From contig CBDICI010000004.1 of NCBI GenBank assembly GCA_965277345.1, positions 806,001 to 870,000 on the forward strand: a DNA stretch of 64,000 nucleotides, in the 5' to 3' direction. The DNA is from CAIOYC01 sp965277345 (lineage in GTDB: Bacteria > Pseudomonadota > Alphaproteobacteria > Caulobacterales > Caulobacteraceae). The position numbers and the translations under genes were made by a program. The notes below the pieces were generated by a model that had not been told where the DNA came from, searched no databases, and saw nothing but the letters and a program-made list of their open reading frames with translations. Of this stretch, positions 56,274 through 64,000 are shown piece after piece; position 1 is the stretch's first letter; every line of letters starts with the position of its first letter.

Positions 56274-57541
56274 GCACGCCGCGCATCCACACCCTGGCCA
56301 ACGGCGTGCGCCTGGTCGCCGATCCCATGCCGGGACTGGAGAGCCTGGCCCTGTCGGTGGTGATCAAGGGCGGCGCCCGGTGGGAAACCGCGGCGACCGC
56401 CGGCTGGGCCCACATGCTGGAGCACATGGTATTCAAGGGCGCCGGCCAGCGGTCGTCCCGCGATATCGTCGAGGTGATCGAGGCCGAGGGCGGCCAGCTC
56501 AACGCCGCCACCGGCCAGGAGCGAACCAGCTTCCAGGTGCGTTGCCTGAAGGGCGGGCTGCCGCTCGGCATGGCGGTGATCGCCGACCTGATCCGCCGGC
56601 CCGTGATCGACGCCGCGGAGCTGGAACGGGAAAAGGACGTCATCGCCCAGGAGATCGCCGAGGCGGCCGATCAGCCCGACGATCAGGTGTTCGAACTGGC
56701 GCTGGGTGCGGCTTTCGGCGACCACCCCCTCGGCCGGCCGATCCTCGGCACGGTGGAAAGCCTGGCCCCCGCGCGGCGGGACGCCCTTTCGGTCTTCCAC
56801 CGGGGCCTCTACGCCCCGGGCCGGCTGGTGATCTCGGCCGCGGGGGCGGTGGACGAGGACGAACTTCTGCGCCTGGCCGAGGCTCTGTTCGGCGACATGG
56901 AGCCCGGGGCCGGCCTCGCCCCGCCCACGCCGCCCCGCTTCGCCGCCGGCCATGCGGTGGAGAAGCGCCGGCTGGAGCAGGCGCATTTGGTGCTGATGCT
57001 ACCCGGCGTCGATCGCCACCATCCCGACATCTTCGCCCAGGGCGCCTTCGTCGAAATCCTCGGCGGGGGCATGTCCTCGCGCCTGTTCCAGGAGGTGCGC
57101 GAGGACCGCGGCCTGGCCTACGCCATCGACGCCTATGAAGACGCCTATGACGATGCGGGCTTGGTCGGCGTCTATGCCGGAACGGCGGGCGACAAGGCGA
57201 CGGCGGCGGCGCGGCTGGTGGCCGACATCCTCAAGCGCCTGGCCAGCGACGCCACGCCGGGCGAACTGGCGCGCGCCAAGGCCCAGGTTCGCGCCGGCTA
57301 CTTCATGCGCCGCGAGCAGCCGTTGGCCAGGGCGGAACAGAACGCCGGTCAGGTGCTGTTCTTCAACCGCCTGTTCTCCACCGGCGCGGTCGCCGCCGAG
57401 ATCGACGCGGTGGGTATGGCGGACCTGCGACGGGTGGGTGAGCGAACGGTCGGCGGCGCAATAACGGCAACGGCCGTACTCGGGCCAGCCCGATCCACCG
57501 CCGCGGGTGGGGTGTTCGCCAAGGCCTTATCCGCTGGATAG
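56270..57541 (+). CDS. M16 family zinc peptidase (processing-protease-like)
   Basis: 423 residues with two M16 domains. The inverted zinc motif His48-x2-Glu51-His52 (HMLEHMVFKG) is intact, with the downstream acidic EREKDVIAQEI. The C-terminal inactive half has EDRGLAYAIDAYEDAYDDAG. It resembles mitochondrial processing peptidase beta and bacterial PqqL-like or MPP-like proteins; no signal peptide is obvious, so it is probably cytoplasmic. TTG start coupled to thrC, an order conserved in alphaproteobacteria. Confidence 0.93.
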   Translation: MSTPRIHTLANGVRLVADPMPGLESLALSVVIKGGARWETAATAGWAHMLEHMVFKGAGQRSSRDIVEVIEAEGGQLNAATGQERTSFQVRCLKGGLPLGMAVIADLIRRPVIDAAELEREKDVIAQEIAEAADQPDDQVFELALGAAFGDHPLGRPILGTVESLAPARRDALSVFHRGLYAPGRLVISAAGAVDEDELLRLAEALFGDMEPGAGLAPPTPPRFAAGHAVEKRRLEQAHLVLMLPGVDRHHPDIFAQGAFVEILGGGMSSRLFQEVREDRGLAYAIDAYEDAYDDAGLVGVYAGTAGDKATAAARLVADILKRLASDATPGELARAKAQVRAGYFMRREQPLARAEQNAGQVLFFNRLFSTGAVAAEIDAVGMADLRRVGERTVGGAITATAVLGPARSTAAGGVFAKALSAG

Positions 57542-57629
57542 GCTAACAACCCTGCACCCCACGATCCGGGTGCAGAGGGTGCAGAACGATGACGCCTGCT
57601 ACCGAAGAGTGAGACCCCGCCCGCTCGCG

Positions 57630-57657
57630 TTGGACTCGTTGGACGGTCCAGTTTTTT
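57630..57657 (+). terminator. Possible intrinsic terminator of the thrC-M16 peptidase operon
   Basis: TTGGAC (57630-57635) pairs with GTCCAG (57646-57651), with one G-T pair, and is followed directly by six T residues (57652-57657). The stem is short but the T-run is rare in this DNA. Confidence 0.4.
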
Positions 57658-57689
57658 CGCATAAACGCCTTTCCGATCAAAAGCCTGGG

Positions 57690-57730
57690 GGCTGGACACC
57701 ATCGGGACTCCGGGATCCGCCTGTCCAGCC
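57690..57730. repeat. Inverted repeat in convergent gap
   Basis: GGCTGGACA (57690-57698) and TGTCCAGCC (57722-57730), a perfect 9-bp stem around 23 bases. It may terminate transcription from the minus-strand thioesterase gene. Confidence 0.4.
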
Positions 57731-57880
57731 GGGCGGCTTCGCTGGTGGGTGACATGCCGGCGCCTCATCCACCCCAACCGCCGCCAACCCCGGGATTGAG
57801 TTCAGTAGCAGGGCGACGCCCAGGCTACACCGCTTGAGAGCCGGTTGGATAAGTCAGCCGGCGCCGGATGGGCGGACGGC

Positions 57881-58831
57881 CTAAAGGCTCAACCCCGCCG
57901 TCACATGGGGGGCCAGGGCGGCGCGCGCCGACTCGGCGATGGGGATGATCTTGCGGGCGTCGAGGTCGAGATTCACCGCCACCGCCTCCGACACGCCCCA
58001 CGGCTTGCCGCTGACCGGATCGAGCAGCCAGTGCACCATGGTCTGGGTCTTGTCGCCGATGCCCTTCAGGCCGGAACGCAGCTCGATATGGTCGCCCGCG
58101 ATGGGCCAGTCGAGATAGATCAACCGGTATTCCAGCACCGCGCCACCGATCCGGCCCGTGGTCCTGGGCGCCGTGTCGCGCATGGCTTGGCGGACGGGGG
58201 CCAGTAGCCCCGGTACGCCGTCCGACACCCGGCCGATGAACATTTCCGGACGCATACGGCCGAAGATGTCGCAGTCGGCGGGGCCGATGACGCCGCGGCC
58301 GGCGCAGCCGAGGCCCAACCCGTCGGCGGCGGCAAGGCCGGCCTTGGAGTCGACCGGATCGGCGCCGATGCTGCGCGGCGCGGCCTGAGGGGGGACTTCG
58401 ACCGTCAACGGCCCCGCCGCCGCCAGGGTCCGCGCCGGCCAGGCGAAGGGGCGGCCGTCGGGCGTGGTGTGGCAAATCCGGCTGATGGCGGTGGCGCAGG
58501 GCTCCCCCGTGCGGGTGTGCACCAGTACCTGCAACACCTTGGCCTCGCTCTCGCCGATCTCGATCACGCCGCCGACCATGTGGAGCGGCGCGCCGGCGTG
58601 CGCTTCCTTCAGGAAGCGGATGTGCTGGTCGCGCACCAGCAGCGTGGCCGTGGCGTGGGCGGAAAAGGCGTCCGGCAGGCCGAGACGCAGGGCGAGACCG
58701 CCCAGCCCCTCCATGAAGCGCACGACGTAGAAGCGCACGTTCATGTGCCCCATCTCGTCGCATTCCCAGGTGTTGACGCCGCCGCGCCAGATCTCCACCG
58801 CGTCGTTCACCCGCGCCCCCAACTGTTGCAC
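57881..58831 (-). CDS. Thioesterase family protein, tandem hotdog
   Basis: 316 residues with two hotdog folds. The 4HBT-type active-site motif CDEMGHMNVRFYV is in the first; the second has DCDIFGRMRPEMFIGRV. It probably hydrolyses an acyl-CoA in the cytoplasm; the substrate is unknown. GTG start at 58831. It lies 19 bases downstream of zur on the same strand, so it may share the zur transcript. The overlapping frame of similar length is Arg/Pro/His-rich and not coding. Confidence 0.85.
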   Translation of the reverse strand: MQQLGARVNDAVEIWRGGVNTWECDEMGHMNVRFYVVRFMEGLGGLALRLGLPDAFSAHATATLLVRDQHIRFLKEAHAGAPLHMVGGVIEIGESEAKVLQVLVHTRTGEPCATAISRICHTTPDGRPFAWPARTLAAAGPLTVEVPPQAAPRSIGADPVDSKAGLAAADGLGLGCAGRGVIGPADCDIFGRMRPEMFIGRVSDGVPGLLAPVRQAMRDTAPRTTGRIGGAVLEYRLIYLDWPIAGDHIELRSGLKGIGDKTQTMVHWLLDPVSGKPWGVSEAVAVNLDLDARKIIPIAESARAALAPHVTAGLSL

Positions 58832-58850
58832 CGCGACGGACCGGGGCGTG

Positions 58851-59327
58851 TCACGCCGCGCAGGCGGGGCAGCGACCGTGCGCTTCCACCGTCACCGCCT
58901 CGATCCGATAGCCGGCGGCGGCGGCGGCGGCTTGGACGCGCTCGGGCGCGAAGGGTTCGACCTCCTCGGTGGCGCCGCAACAGTCGCAGATCAGAAAGGC
59001 GGCGGCGTGGCTGCGGTCGCCCATTTCGCAAGCGACATAGGCGTTCATGCTCTCGATCCGGTGCGCCAGGCCTTGCCGGGACAGGAAGTCGAGGGCTCGA
59101 TAGACCGTCGGCGGCTTGGCGGGCCTGCCGTCGCCGCCGAACACGTCGATGAGGTCGTAGGCCTTCATCGGCTTGCCGGCGCCGAGCAGCAGTTCGAGCG
59201 CCCGCCGGCGCGGCAGGGTCATGCGTTCGCCGGCCCGTGCGCAGCGCGCGTCGGCGTCGGCCAAGGCGCGGGCAAGGTTGTGGCCGGAAAGCCCGCCGTG
59301 ATGGTGTTCGTGTTCGCAATCGGCCAT
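58851..59327 (-). CDS. zur: Fur-family regulator, probable Zur
   Basis: 158-residue Fur-fold repressor. It has a His-rich N-terminus (CEHEHHHGG), a winged helix with AYDLIDVFGGDGRPAKPPTVYRALDFL split by a short insert, and a C-terminal dimer domain with two CxxC pairs (ICDCCG and RCPAC) for structural zinc. It lacks the HHHxHH run of iron Fur. ATG 59327 is chosen because it begins the MADCEHEHHH motif; the frame is open 18 codons further, over the regulatory region. It is divergent from a TonB receptor whose promoter has a palindromic Zur-type site, which supports the zinc assignment. Confidence 0.88.
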   Translation of the reverse strand: MADCEHEHHHGGLSGHNLARALADADARCARAGERMTLPRRRALELLLGAGKPMKAYDLIDVFGGDGRPAKPPTVYRALDFLSRQGLAHRIESMNAYVACEMGDRSHAAAFLICDCCGATEEVEPFAPERVQAAAAAAGYRIEAVTVEAHGRCPACAA

Positions 59328-59370
59328 GAAAAAACCCTGCATCACCCGTTGAAAGCCTGCAAGCGCGGGC

Positions 59371-59398
59371 TTGACTGGCACGAGTGTTATTTTATAAC
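59371..59398 (+). promoter_or_regulatory. Predicted promoter of the TonB receptor-CDF operon
   Basis: TTGACT (59371-59376), 16 bases, TATAAC (59393-59398). Each hexamer matches 5 of 6 consensus bases, in one of the few A/T-rich patches of the window. It is 51 bases upstream of the receptor ATG. Confidence 0.7.
59386..59398. promoter_or_regulatory. Zur-type operator overlapping the -10 element
   Basis: GTTATTTTATAAC, a perfect inverted repeat (GTTAT-N3-ATAAC) typical of Fur/Zur boxes in alphaproteobacteria. It covers the whole -10 hexamer of the receptor promoter, so a bound repressor would block RNA polymerase. The adjacent divergent gene encodes the likely repressor. Confidence 0.75.
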
Positions 59399-59407
59399 GA
59401 CGCTGCG

Positions 59408-59420
59408 GTTATTGTGTATC
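59408..59420. promoter_or_regulatory. Possible second, weaker Zur half-site
   Basis: GTTATTGTGTATC begins 22 bases (about two helix turns) after the main operator. The left half-site is perfect and the right half is poor. It could allow cooperative dimer binding. Confidence 0.35.
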
Positions 59421-59448
59421 AGCACCAGCATTGAGATATCGAGGCTTC

Positions 59449-61647
59449 ATGTCCCGTCTGCAACGGCTGTACGCCGCCGCAAGCCTGCTGGCTCTGACCG
59501 GCGCCCCCGGCTTGGCCCAGGCTCAGGCCCAGACCCAGACCGGCGCGCCCACCGCGCAGGCGCCCAAGCCCCCCGCCAAGGCCGCCGCCGGACCAACCAG
59601 CGAGATCGTGGTCACCGCCCAGCACCTGAATGCGGCCCGCGCGACGATCCAGCCCAGCCTCGGCGCCACCGACTACAGCGTCACCAATGCGGCGATCCAG
59701 GCGCTGCCCGGCGGCGACAACCAGCAGCTCAATCAGGTCGTGCTGCAACTGCCCGGCGTGGTGCAGGACGGCTTCGGCCAACTGCACATCCGCGACGACC
59801 ATAACGGCGTCCAGTACCGCCTGAACGGCGTGATCCTGCCGGAGGGCCTGTCGGTGTTCGGCCAGACCCTGTCGCCGCGGCTGGTGGGCAAGCTCGACCT
59901 TCTGACCGGCGCCCTGCCGGCCCAGTACGGACTGCGCACCGCGGGCATCATCGACATCACCACCAAGTCTGGCCTGTTCGACAATGGCGGCCAGGTATCG
60001 ATCTACGGTGGCAGTCACGGCCTCTATGAGCCCAGCCTCGAATACGGCGGCTCGGTGGACGGCTACAATTTCTTCGTCTCGGCGGACTTCAGGCGCAGCC
60101 AACTCGGCATCGAGAATGTGCAATCCGGCAAGACCGCCGACCACGATCGCACCGACCAGGGCAATGTGTTCGCCTATATGGACCACACCATCGGCCAGAA
60201 CGACCGGGTCTCGCTGATCGCCGGGTATTCCAACGACCGCTTCCAGATTCCCAACCCCACGGGGCTGGAGCCGGACGGGACCTACAGCCTGAACGGCTCG
60301 TCCACCTATGCCAGCGAATTGCTCAACGAACGACAGCGCGAGACCACCGGCTATGGCATCGTCTCGTGGCTTCACGATCAGGGCAAGGTGACGCTGCAGA
60401 CTTCGCTGTTCGCGCGCTATTCCACCCTGACCTACTACCCGGATGTTGTCGGTGAACTGCTTTATAACGGTCAGGCGCAGAGCGCGGCCAAGCGCAGCGC
60501 CGCCTTCGGCCTGCAGAGCGAGGGGGTCTATCGGCTGGACGACGCCCATACGCTGCGCGGGGGGGTGATCCTGCAGGCCGAGCGCGGCACGTCCAAGACC
60601 TCCACCCTAGTCTATCCCGACGATGCGGTGGGCAATCCCATCGGCGGGGCCACGCCCTTCGCCGTCGCCGACAGCAGCGGCAAGAACCAGTATACCTACA
60701 GTCTCTACCTGCAGGACGAGTGGAAGCTCCTGCCCGGGGTGACGCTGAACTCCGGCCTGCGCGGCGACGCCTTCAACGGCTATCGCAGCGAGATGCAGCT
60801 GTCGCCGCGGGTGAATGCGGTGTGGCAGCCGCTGTCCGGCACGACCCTGCACGCCGGCTATGCCCGCTATTTCACCCCGCCACCGTTCGAGCTGGTCTCC
60901 AGCGCCAGCGTGGCCAAGTTCATCGGCACCTCGGCCCAGCCCGGCTCCACCGCCAGCGATCCGCCGCCGGTGAACACCGTGCCCTATGCCGAGCGGCAGA
61001 ACTATTACGACCTCGGCGCGGAACAGAAGCTCGGCGGTAGTCTCAAGGGCCTGACCGTGGGCGTCGACGCCTTCTACCGCACCTCCCACAACCTGATCGA
61101 CGAGGGCCAGTTCGGCGCGCCGATCATCCTGACCCCGTTCAACTATGCGCGGGGTGTGATCGAGGGGGTGGAACTCAGCGCCAACTACAGCCGCGGCCCC
61201 TTCTCCGCCTACGCCAACTTCACCGCCGAGCAGGCCAAGGGCCAGAACATCGTCTCCAGCCAGTTCAACTTCAGTCCAGGCGATCTGGCCTATATCGCCG
61301 GCCATCCGATCTTTCTGGATCACGACCAAACCTATTCCGCCTCCGCCGGCGCCTCCTACAGGTTCAACACGGGAACGCAGGTCGGGGCGGACATGATCTA
61401 CGGCTCTGGCCTGCGCACCGCCGGCGCCGTGCCGAACGGCAACGCCCTGCCCGACTATGTGCAGGTCAACTTCTCCGCCTCGCAGAAAATGACGCTGCCC
61501 TATGCCGGGGCCATCGAGGCGCGGTTCGACGTGATCAACGCCTTCGACAAGGTGTACGAAATCCGCGACGGCACGGGCATCGGCGTGGGCGCGCCGGAAT
61601 ACGGCCCCCGGCGGGGCGTCTTCGTCGGCCTGACCAAGGACTTCTAG
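59449..61647 (+). CDS. TonB-dependent receptor, probable zinc uptake
   Basis: 732-residue outer-membrane barrel. Signal peptide about 1-26 (SRLQRLYAAASLLALTGAPG), an Ala/Gln/Pro-rich spacer, a TonB-box-like EIVVTAQ, a plug domain (about 50-165: LNQVVLQLPGVVQDGFGQLH) and a 22-strand barrel ending in Phe (GVFVGLTKDF). ATG 59449 with GAGG upstream; the frame is open six codons earlier. The Zur-type operator on its promoter suggests zinc or a zinc complex as ligand (inference); the barrel itself does not prove the substrate. A CDF-family gene follows 4 bases later. Confidence 0.92.
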   Translation: MSRLQRLYAAASLLALTGAPGLAQAQAQTQTGAPTAQAPKPPAKAAAGPTSEIVVTAQHLNAARATIQPSLGATDYSVTNAAIQALPGGDNQQLNQVVLQLPGVVQDGFGQLHIRDDHNGVQYRLNGVILPEGLSVFGQTLSPRLVGKLDLLTGALPAQYGLRTAGIIDITTKSGLFDNGGQVSIYGGSHGLYEPSLEYGGSVDGYNFFVSADFRRSQLGIENVQSGKTADHDRTDQGNVFAYMDHTIGQNDRVSLIAGYSNDRFQIPNPTGLEPDGTYSLNGSSTYASELLNERQRETTGYGIVSWLHDQGKVTLQTSLFARYSTLTYYPDVVGELLYNGQAQSAAKRSAAFGLQSEGVYRLDDAHTLRGGVILQAERGTSKTSTLVYPDDAVGNPIGGATPFAVADSSGKNQYTYSLYLQDEWKLLPGVTLNSGLRGDAFNGYRSEMQLSPRVNAVWQPLSGTTLHAGYARYFTPPPFELVSSASVAKFIGTSAQPGSTASDPPPVNTVPYAERQNYYDLGAEQKLGGSLKGLTVGVDAFYRTSHNLIDEGQFGAPIILTPFNYARGVIEGVELSANYSRGPFSAYANFTAEQAKGQNIVSSQFNFSPGDLAYIAGHPIFLDHDQTYSASAGASYRFNTGTQVGADMIYGSGLRTAGAVPNGNALPDYVQVNFSASQKMTLPYAGAIEARFDVINAFDKVYEIRDGTGIGVGAPEYGPRRGVFVGLTKDF

Positions 61648-61651
61648 GCGC

Positions 61652-62266
61652 ATGGGCGGTCAAGTCCGGCGACTGCTTCTGGCCCTGGCCATATGCGTGG
61701 CGGCGACGGCGGCCGAACTGGTGGGCGGGGGCCTGACCCACTCGCTGGCCCTGACCGCGGACGGGCTGCATTCGCTGGTCCATGTCGGAGCGCTGCTGGT
61801 GGCCCTTTGGGGCGCGCGCACGGTGCGCGGACGCGCGGGCGGTCCCTTGCGTGAGGCGGCCACGATCAATGCCTTGGTCCTCGTTGCGCTGTCGGTGCTG
61901 CTGGCGGCCGAAAGCGTGGCCCGGCTGGCCGCCCCGGCGGCGGTGGACTATGGCGGGGCGGTGGCGCTGACCGCCTTTGGCCTCGTCTCCAACCTCCTGA
62001 CCATCCTGGCGCTCGGCGGCGGCTCGCCCGAGAATCTGAACCATCGGGCGGCGCTGCTGCACATGCTGGGCGACGCGGCGGTGGCGATCCTGGCGCTGGG
62101 AGGCCTCTCCCTAGGCTGGCTGTTCGGCTGGAGCGGGGCGGACGCCGCCGCGGGGCTCGGCGGCGCGGCGATCCTGGCGACCATCGGCATCCGGCTGGTG
62201 CGTCGGACGCTGGCGGCCAAACCGGGGATGGAGCCTGCTAGCCCAGAAGCGTCCTTCCGTTCCTGA
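61652..62266 (+). CDS. Truncated cation diffusion facilitator-like protein with altered metal site
   Basis: 204 residues, six predicted membrane helices and no C-terminal cytoplasmic domain (usual CDF length is about 300). The TM2 motif aligns with CzcD DAGHMLTD but reads DGLHSLVH, giving His40-x3-His44 in place of His-x3-Asp; TM5 keeps His137-x3-Asp141 (HMLGD). It is related to DmeF/CzcD zinc or cobalt carriers. ATG is 4 bases after the TonB receptor, so it shares the putative Zur-controlled transcript. Its 3' end overlaps the minus-strand MaoC gene by 29 bases. Confidence 0.85.
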   Translation: MGGQVRRLLLALAICVAATAAELVGGGLTHSLALTADGLHSLVHVGALLVALWGARTVRGRAGGPLREAATINALVLVALSVLLAAESVARLAAPAAVDYGGAVALTAFGLVSNLLTILALGGGSPENLNHRAALLHMLGDAAVAILALGGLSLGWLFGWSGADAAAGLGGAAILATIGIRLVRRTLAAKPGMEPASPEASFRS

Positions 62267-63089
62267 TCACGGTCACCTCGCGCCCCTTCACCCGCGCCTC
62301 GAACGAGACCACCTCACCGTCCTTCCACATATCCACCGTGATGGTCTCGCCGGGGAAGACGGGCGCGGAGAAGCGCGCGGCGTGGCTCCTGATCCGCTCC
62401 GGCTGGTACGCGGCGAAGCCCTGCAGCACGGCGCGGCAGGTGATCCCGTAGGTACAGAGGCCGTGCAGGATCGGGCGGGGAAAGCCCGCCATGCGGGCGA
62501 AGCCGGGGTCGGAATGCAGCGGGTTGCGGTCGCCGGACAAGCGGTAGAGCAGGGCCTGGTCAGGCCGCGTGTCGAAATCGAGCGACAGGTCCGGCGCCCG
62601 CGCCGGGATCGGGTGCGGCTCGGGCTGGCCCTCGCTTGGGCCGCCGAACCCGCCGTCTCCGCGCGCGAAGATCGACGCGCCGAGGGTGACAATCTTCTCC
62701 CCCGACTGCGCCTCGCTCAGCACCGTCTCGGTCATGATCACCGCGCCCTTGGGGCCTTTGTCATAGACCGCAACCACGCGGCTGGCGGTGGTGACCTCGG
62801 CGCCCACGGGCATGGGCCGGTGCAACTCGATGGACTGCTCGCCGTGCACGATCAGCACCGGGTCGATGGTGGATGACCCGAAGCCCGGCCCCGACCCCCA
62901 CGCCACCACGGTGGCCAGCGACGGCACGGCCTTGAGGTTAGCTTCGTAGACGAACGGCAGTTCGGTCTCGTTCATGGGATCGGCGCCGAGGCCGATGCCG
63001 AGCGCATAGAGCATGGTCTCGCGCTCGCCCCACCGGTATCGCTGGCCGGAGGCGGTCTGCGACAGGATCTCGGGATAGACGATGGACAT
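62238..63089 (-). CDS. MaoC-like (R)-specific enoyl-CoA hydratase, double hotdog
   Basis: 283 residues. The C-terminal half has the hydratase-2 motif YRLSGDRNPLHSDPGFA with catalytic Asp and His, then the overhang GFPRPILHGLCTYG. The N-terminal half is a decayed hotdog, as in eukaryotic MFE-2 and bacterial homologs. It hydrates trans-2-enoyl-CoA in fatty acid or sterol side-chain breakdown. ATG 63089 with GGAGG is chosen over the start at 63140. The stop lies inside the convergent CDF gene. Confidence 0.92.
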   Translation of the reverse strand: MSIVYPEILSQTASGQRYRWGERETMLYALGIGLGADPMNETELPFVYEANLKAVPSLATVVAWGSGPGFGSSTIDPVLIVHGEQSIELHRPMPVGAEVTTASRVVAVYDKGPKGAVIMTETVLSEAQSGEKIVTLGASIFARGDGGFGGPSEGQPEPHPIPARAPDLSLDFDTRPDQALLYRLSGDRNPLHSDPGFARMAGFPRPILHGLCTYGITCRAVLQGFAAYQPERIRSHAARFSAPVFPGETITVDMWKDGEVVSFEARVKGREVTVIRNGRTLLG

Positions 63090-63278
63090 GGCGGCCTCCG
63101 GCTGTTCGCCGCATTCAACGCCCCCGGCGCGCGGACGCAAGCCTGACGTCGCGGCGCCAGCACGCGTTCACCGCCCAGCGACAGGTCGCCGCGTTTGCTC
63201 CAGCCGCCCGGTTGGGCTAGACCCCGCCGACTTCCAAACCCGTTCTCACCGACCGCGACCGCAAGGCTCCCTGTTCCC

Positions 63279-64000
63279 ATGGCTACGCAAACCCAGCCCC
63301 TCCAGGGCCAAGTCACCGGCAATGTGCTGCTCTATTCCAAGCCGGAGCCGCTCAGCGTCGAGGCGCACGGCAAGCTGGGTCTGAAGCAGGTCGAGCGGCC
63401 GTTCGACTTCGTTGCCAAGACCCAGGCGATCCCGGTGACGGTGACCGAATTCGCCCTGTGCGCCGCGCATTTCCCCATCATCTTCACCGGCGGCGAATAC
63501 CAGCCGCTGGCGATCATGAGCATCCGGCCGGACGAGAACCTGTTCATCACCCCGACCGGCTTCTTCGAGTTCGGCGCCTACGTTCCAGCCTATGTCCGCC
63601 GCTATCCCTTCGTGCTGGCCAACGACGCGCGCAACGAACAGATGGTGGTCTGCCTGGAGCGCAGCGCCGCCATGATCCAGGAGAACGCCGAGGTGCCGCT
63701 GTTCGAGAACGGCAAGCCCTCGCCCTTCACCGAGCAGGTGATCGAGTTCTGCTCCAACTTCGAGATGGAGCATCAGCGCACCGACGGCTTCGTCAAGCTG
63801 TTGAAGGACCTCGACCTGTTCGACACCAAGCAGGCGGTGTTCACCCCGCAGGCGGCGGACGGCACCCAGGGCGAGACCCAGCGGCTGGCCGAATATTTCG
63901 GCGTCTCCGAGGAGAAGCTGAACGCCCTGCCGGCCGAGAAGCTGGTGGAGTTGCGCGACAGCGGCGCCCTCATCCAGATCTACGCCCACCTCCAGTCGCT
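63279..64000 (+). CDS. SapC family protein, 3' end cut by window
   Basis: The first 240 residues of a SapC-family protein (usually 240-280). Typical are GNVLLYSKPEPLSVEAHGKL, DFVAKTQAIPVTVTEFALCA, and the core FEFGAYVPAYVRRYPFVLA. The family is named for a Campylobacter S-layer locus and is often found near TonB receptors and tryptophan halogenase-like genes in Caulobacterales; its function is unproven. It starts at ATG 63279, and the frame is open to the last base. Upstream 63090-63278 holds no gene. Confidence 0.9.
   Translation, partial: MATQTQPLQGQVTGNVLLYSKPEPLSVEAHGKLGLKQVERPFDFVAKTQAIPVTVTEFALCAAHFPIIFTGGEYQPLAIMSIRPDENLFITPTGFFEFGAYVPAYVRRYPFVLANDARNEQMVVCLERSAAMIQENAEVPLFENGKPSPFTEQVIEFCSNFEMEHQRTDGFVKLLKDLDLFDTKQAVFTPQAADGTQGETQRLAEYFGVSEEKLNALPAEKLVELRDSGALIQIYAHLQS

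Larger units (their letters stand above)
57542..57880. other. Convergent intergenic region, no gene seen
   Basis: A 339-base gap between the M16 peptidase gene (plus) and the thioesterase gene (minus). No frame has coding character. It holds a possible intrinsic terminator and a 9-bp inverted repeat (separate entries). Confidence 0.7.

Noticed and set aside
57825..58763. 312-codon minus-strand frame overlapping the thioesterase
   Set aside because: Arg/Pro/His-rich with no hotdog motif. The alternative frame carries the intact DEMGHMN motif.

Overview
This window looks like a stretch of alphaproteobacterial core chromosome, most probably from Caulobacteraceae (Caulobacter/Phenylobacterium-like). 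The inference rests on very high G+C with strong G/C at third codon positions, frequent GTG and TTG starts, a large GdhZ-type NAD-glutamate dehydrogenase, the chromosomal mnmE-mnmG-rsmG-parA-parB cluster with a perfect parS site, a SapC protein, and TonB-dependent uptake under a Fur/Zur-type regulator. I see no prophage, insertion sequence, transposase, CRISPR array or rRNA. There is one tRNA gene, tRNA-Leu(CAG).

Layout. 1-12.3 kb: end of an AI-2E-family permease, gdhZ, an Rrf2 regulator, kup, polA and a small membrane protein. 12.4-18.0 kb: a forward run proA, nadD, rsfS, rlmH, a degenerate EnvC-like LytM factor and the protease gene ctpA. 18.1-22.0 kb: folC and a DUF2244 gene (minus), nth and mscL (plus), and a membrane-anchored hemerythrin (minus). 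22.1-25.8 kb: trpF-trpB-trpA-accD. 26.0-31.4 kb: a small membrane protein, rho and secB (minus), then a Tim44-like protein, mltA and smr (plus). 31.5-34.5 kb: a degenerate aldo/keto-reductase-like protein divergent from bioB and a cation-efflux gene. 34.6-41.7 kb: gltD-gltB and an NDUFA9-like epimerase (minus). 41.8-47.0 kb: an M20 peptidase, tRNA-Leu, a short RNase D, lptC-lptA-lptB and a quinone reductase. 47.1-53.0 kb: a DUF6489 gene, mnmE, mnmG, rsmG, parA and parB. 53.1-57.5 kb: ctaE, surf1, thrC and an M16 peptidase. 57.9-64 kb: zur with a thioesterase gene, divergent from a TonB receptor plus truncated CDF transporter, then a MaoC hydratase and the start of a SapC gene.

Several blocks are internally conserved but joined differently from what I know in related genomes. 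accD is not followed by folC. lptB is not followed by rpoN/hpf. parB is followed by cytochrome oxidase genes. rho lies 20 kb from mnmE and points the other way. This suggests origin-proximal rearrangement.

The most unusual signal is a set of palindromic repeats with TAG...CTA ends that sit exactly at gene 3' ends. Their terminal bases are the stop codons of rlmH, accD, smr, the AKR-like gene and a small membrane-protein gene. At two convergent junctions (accD/small membrane protein and smr/AKR-like) one repeat array supplies both stop codons. Other leads are three parS or parS-like sites within 4 kb, a perfect Zur-type operator overlapping the -10 element of a TonB-receptor promoter, and several enzymes or transporters missing textbook ligands (AccD zinc finger, AKR catalytic residues, CDF metal site, TrpA catalytic Asp changed to Glu).
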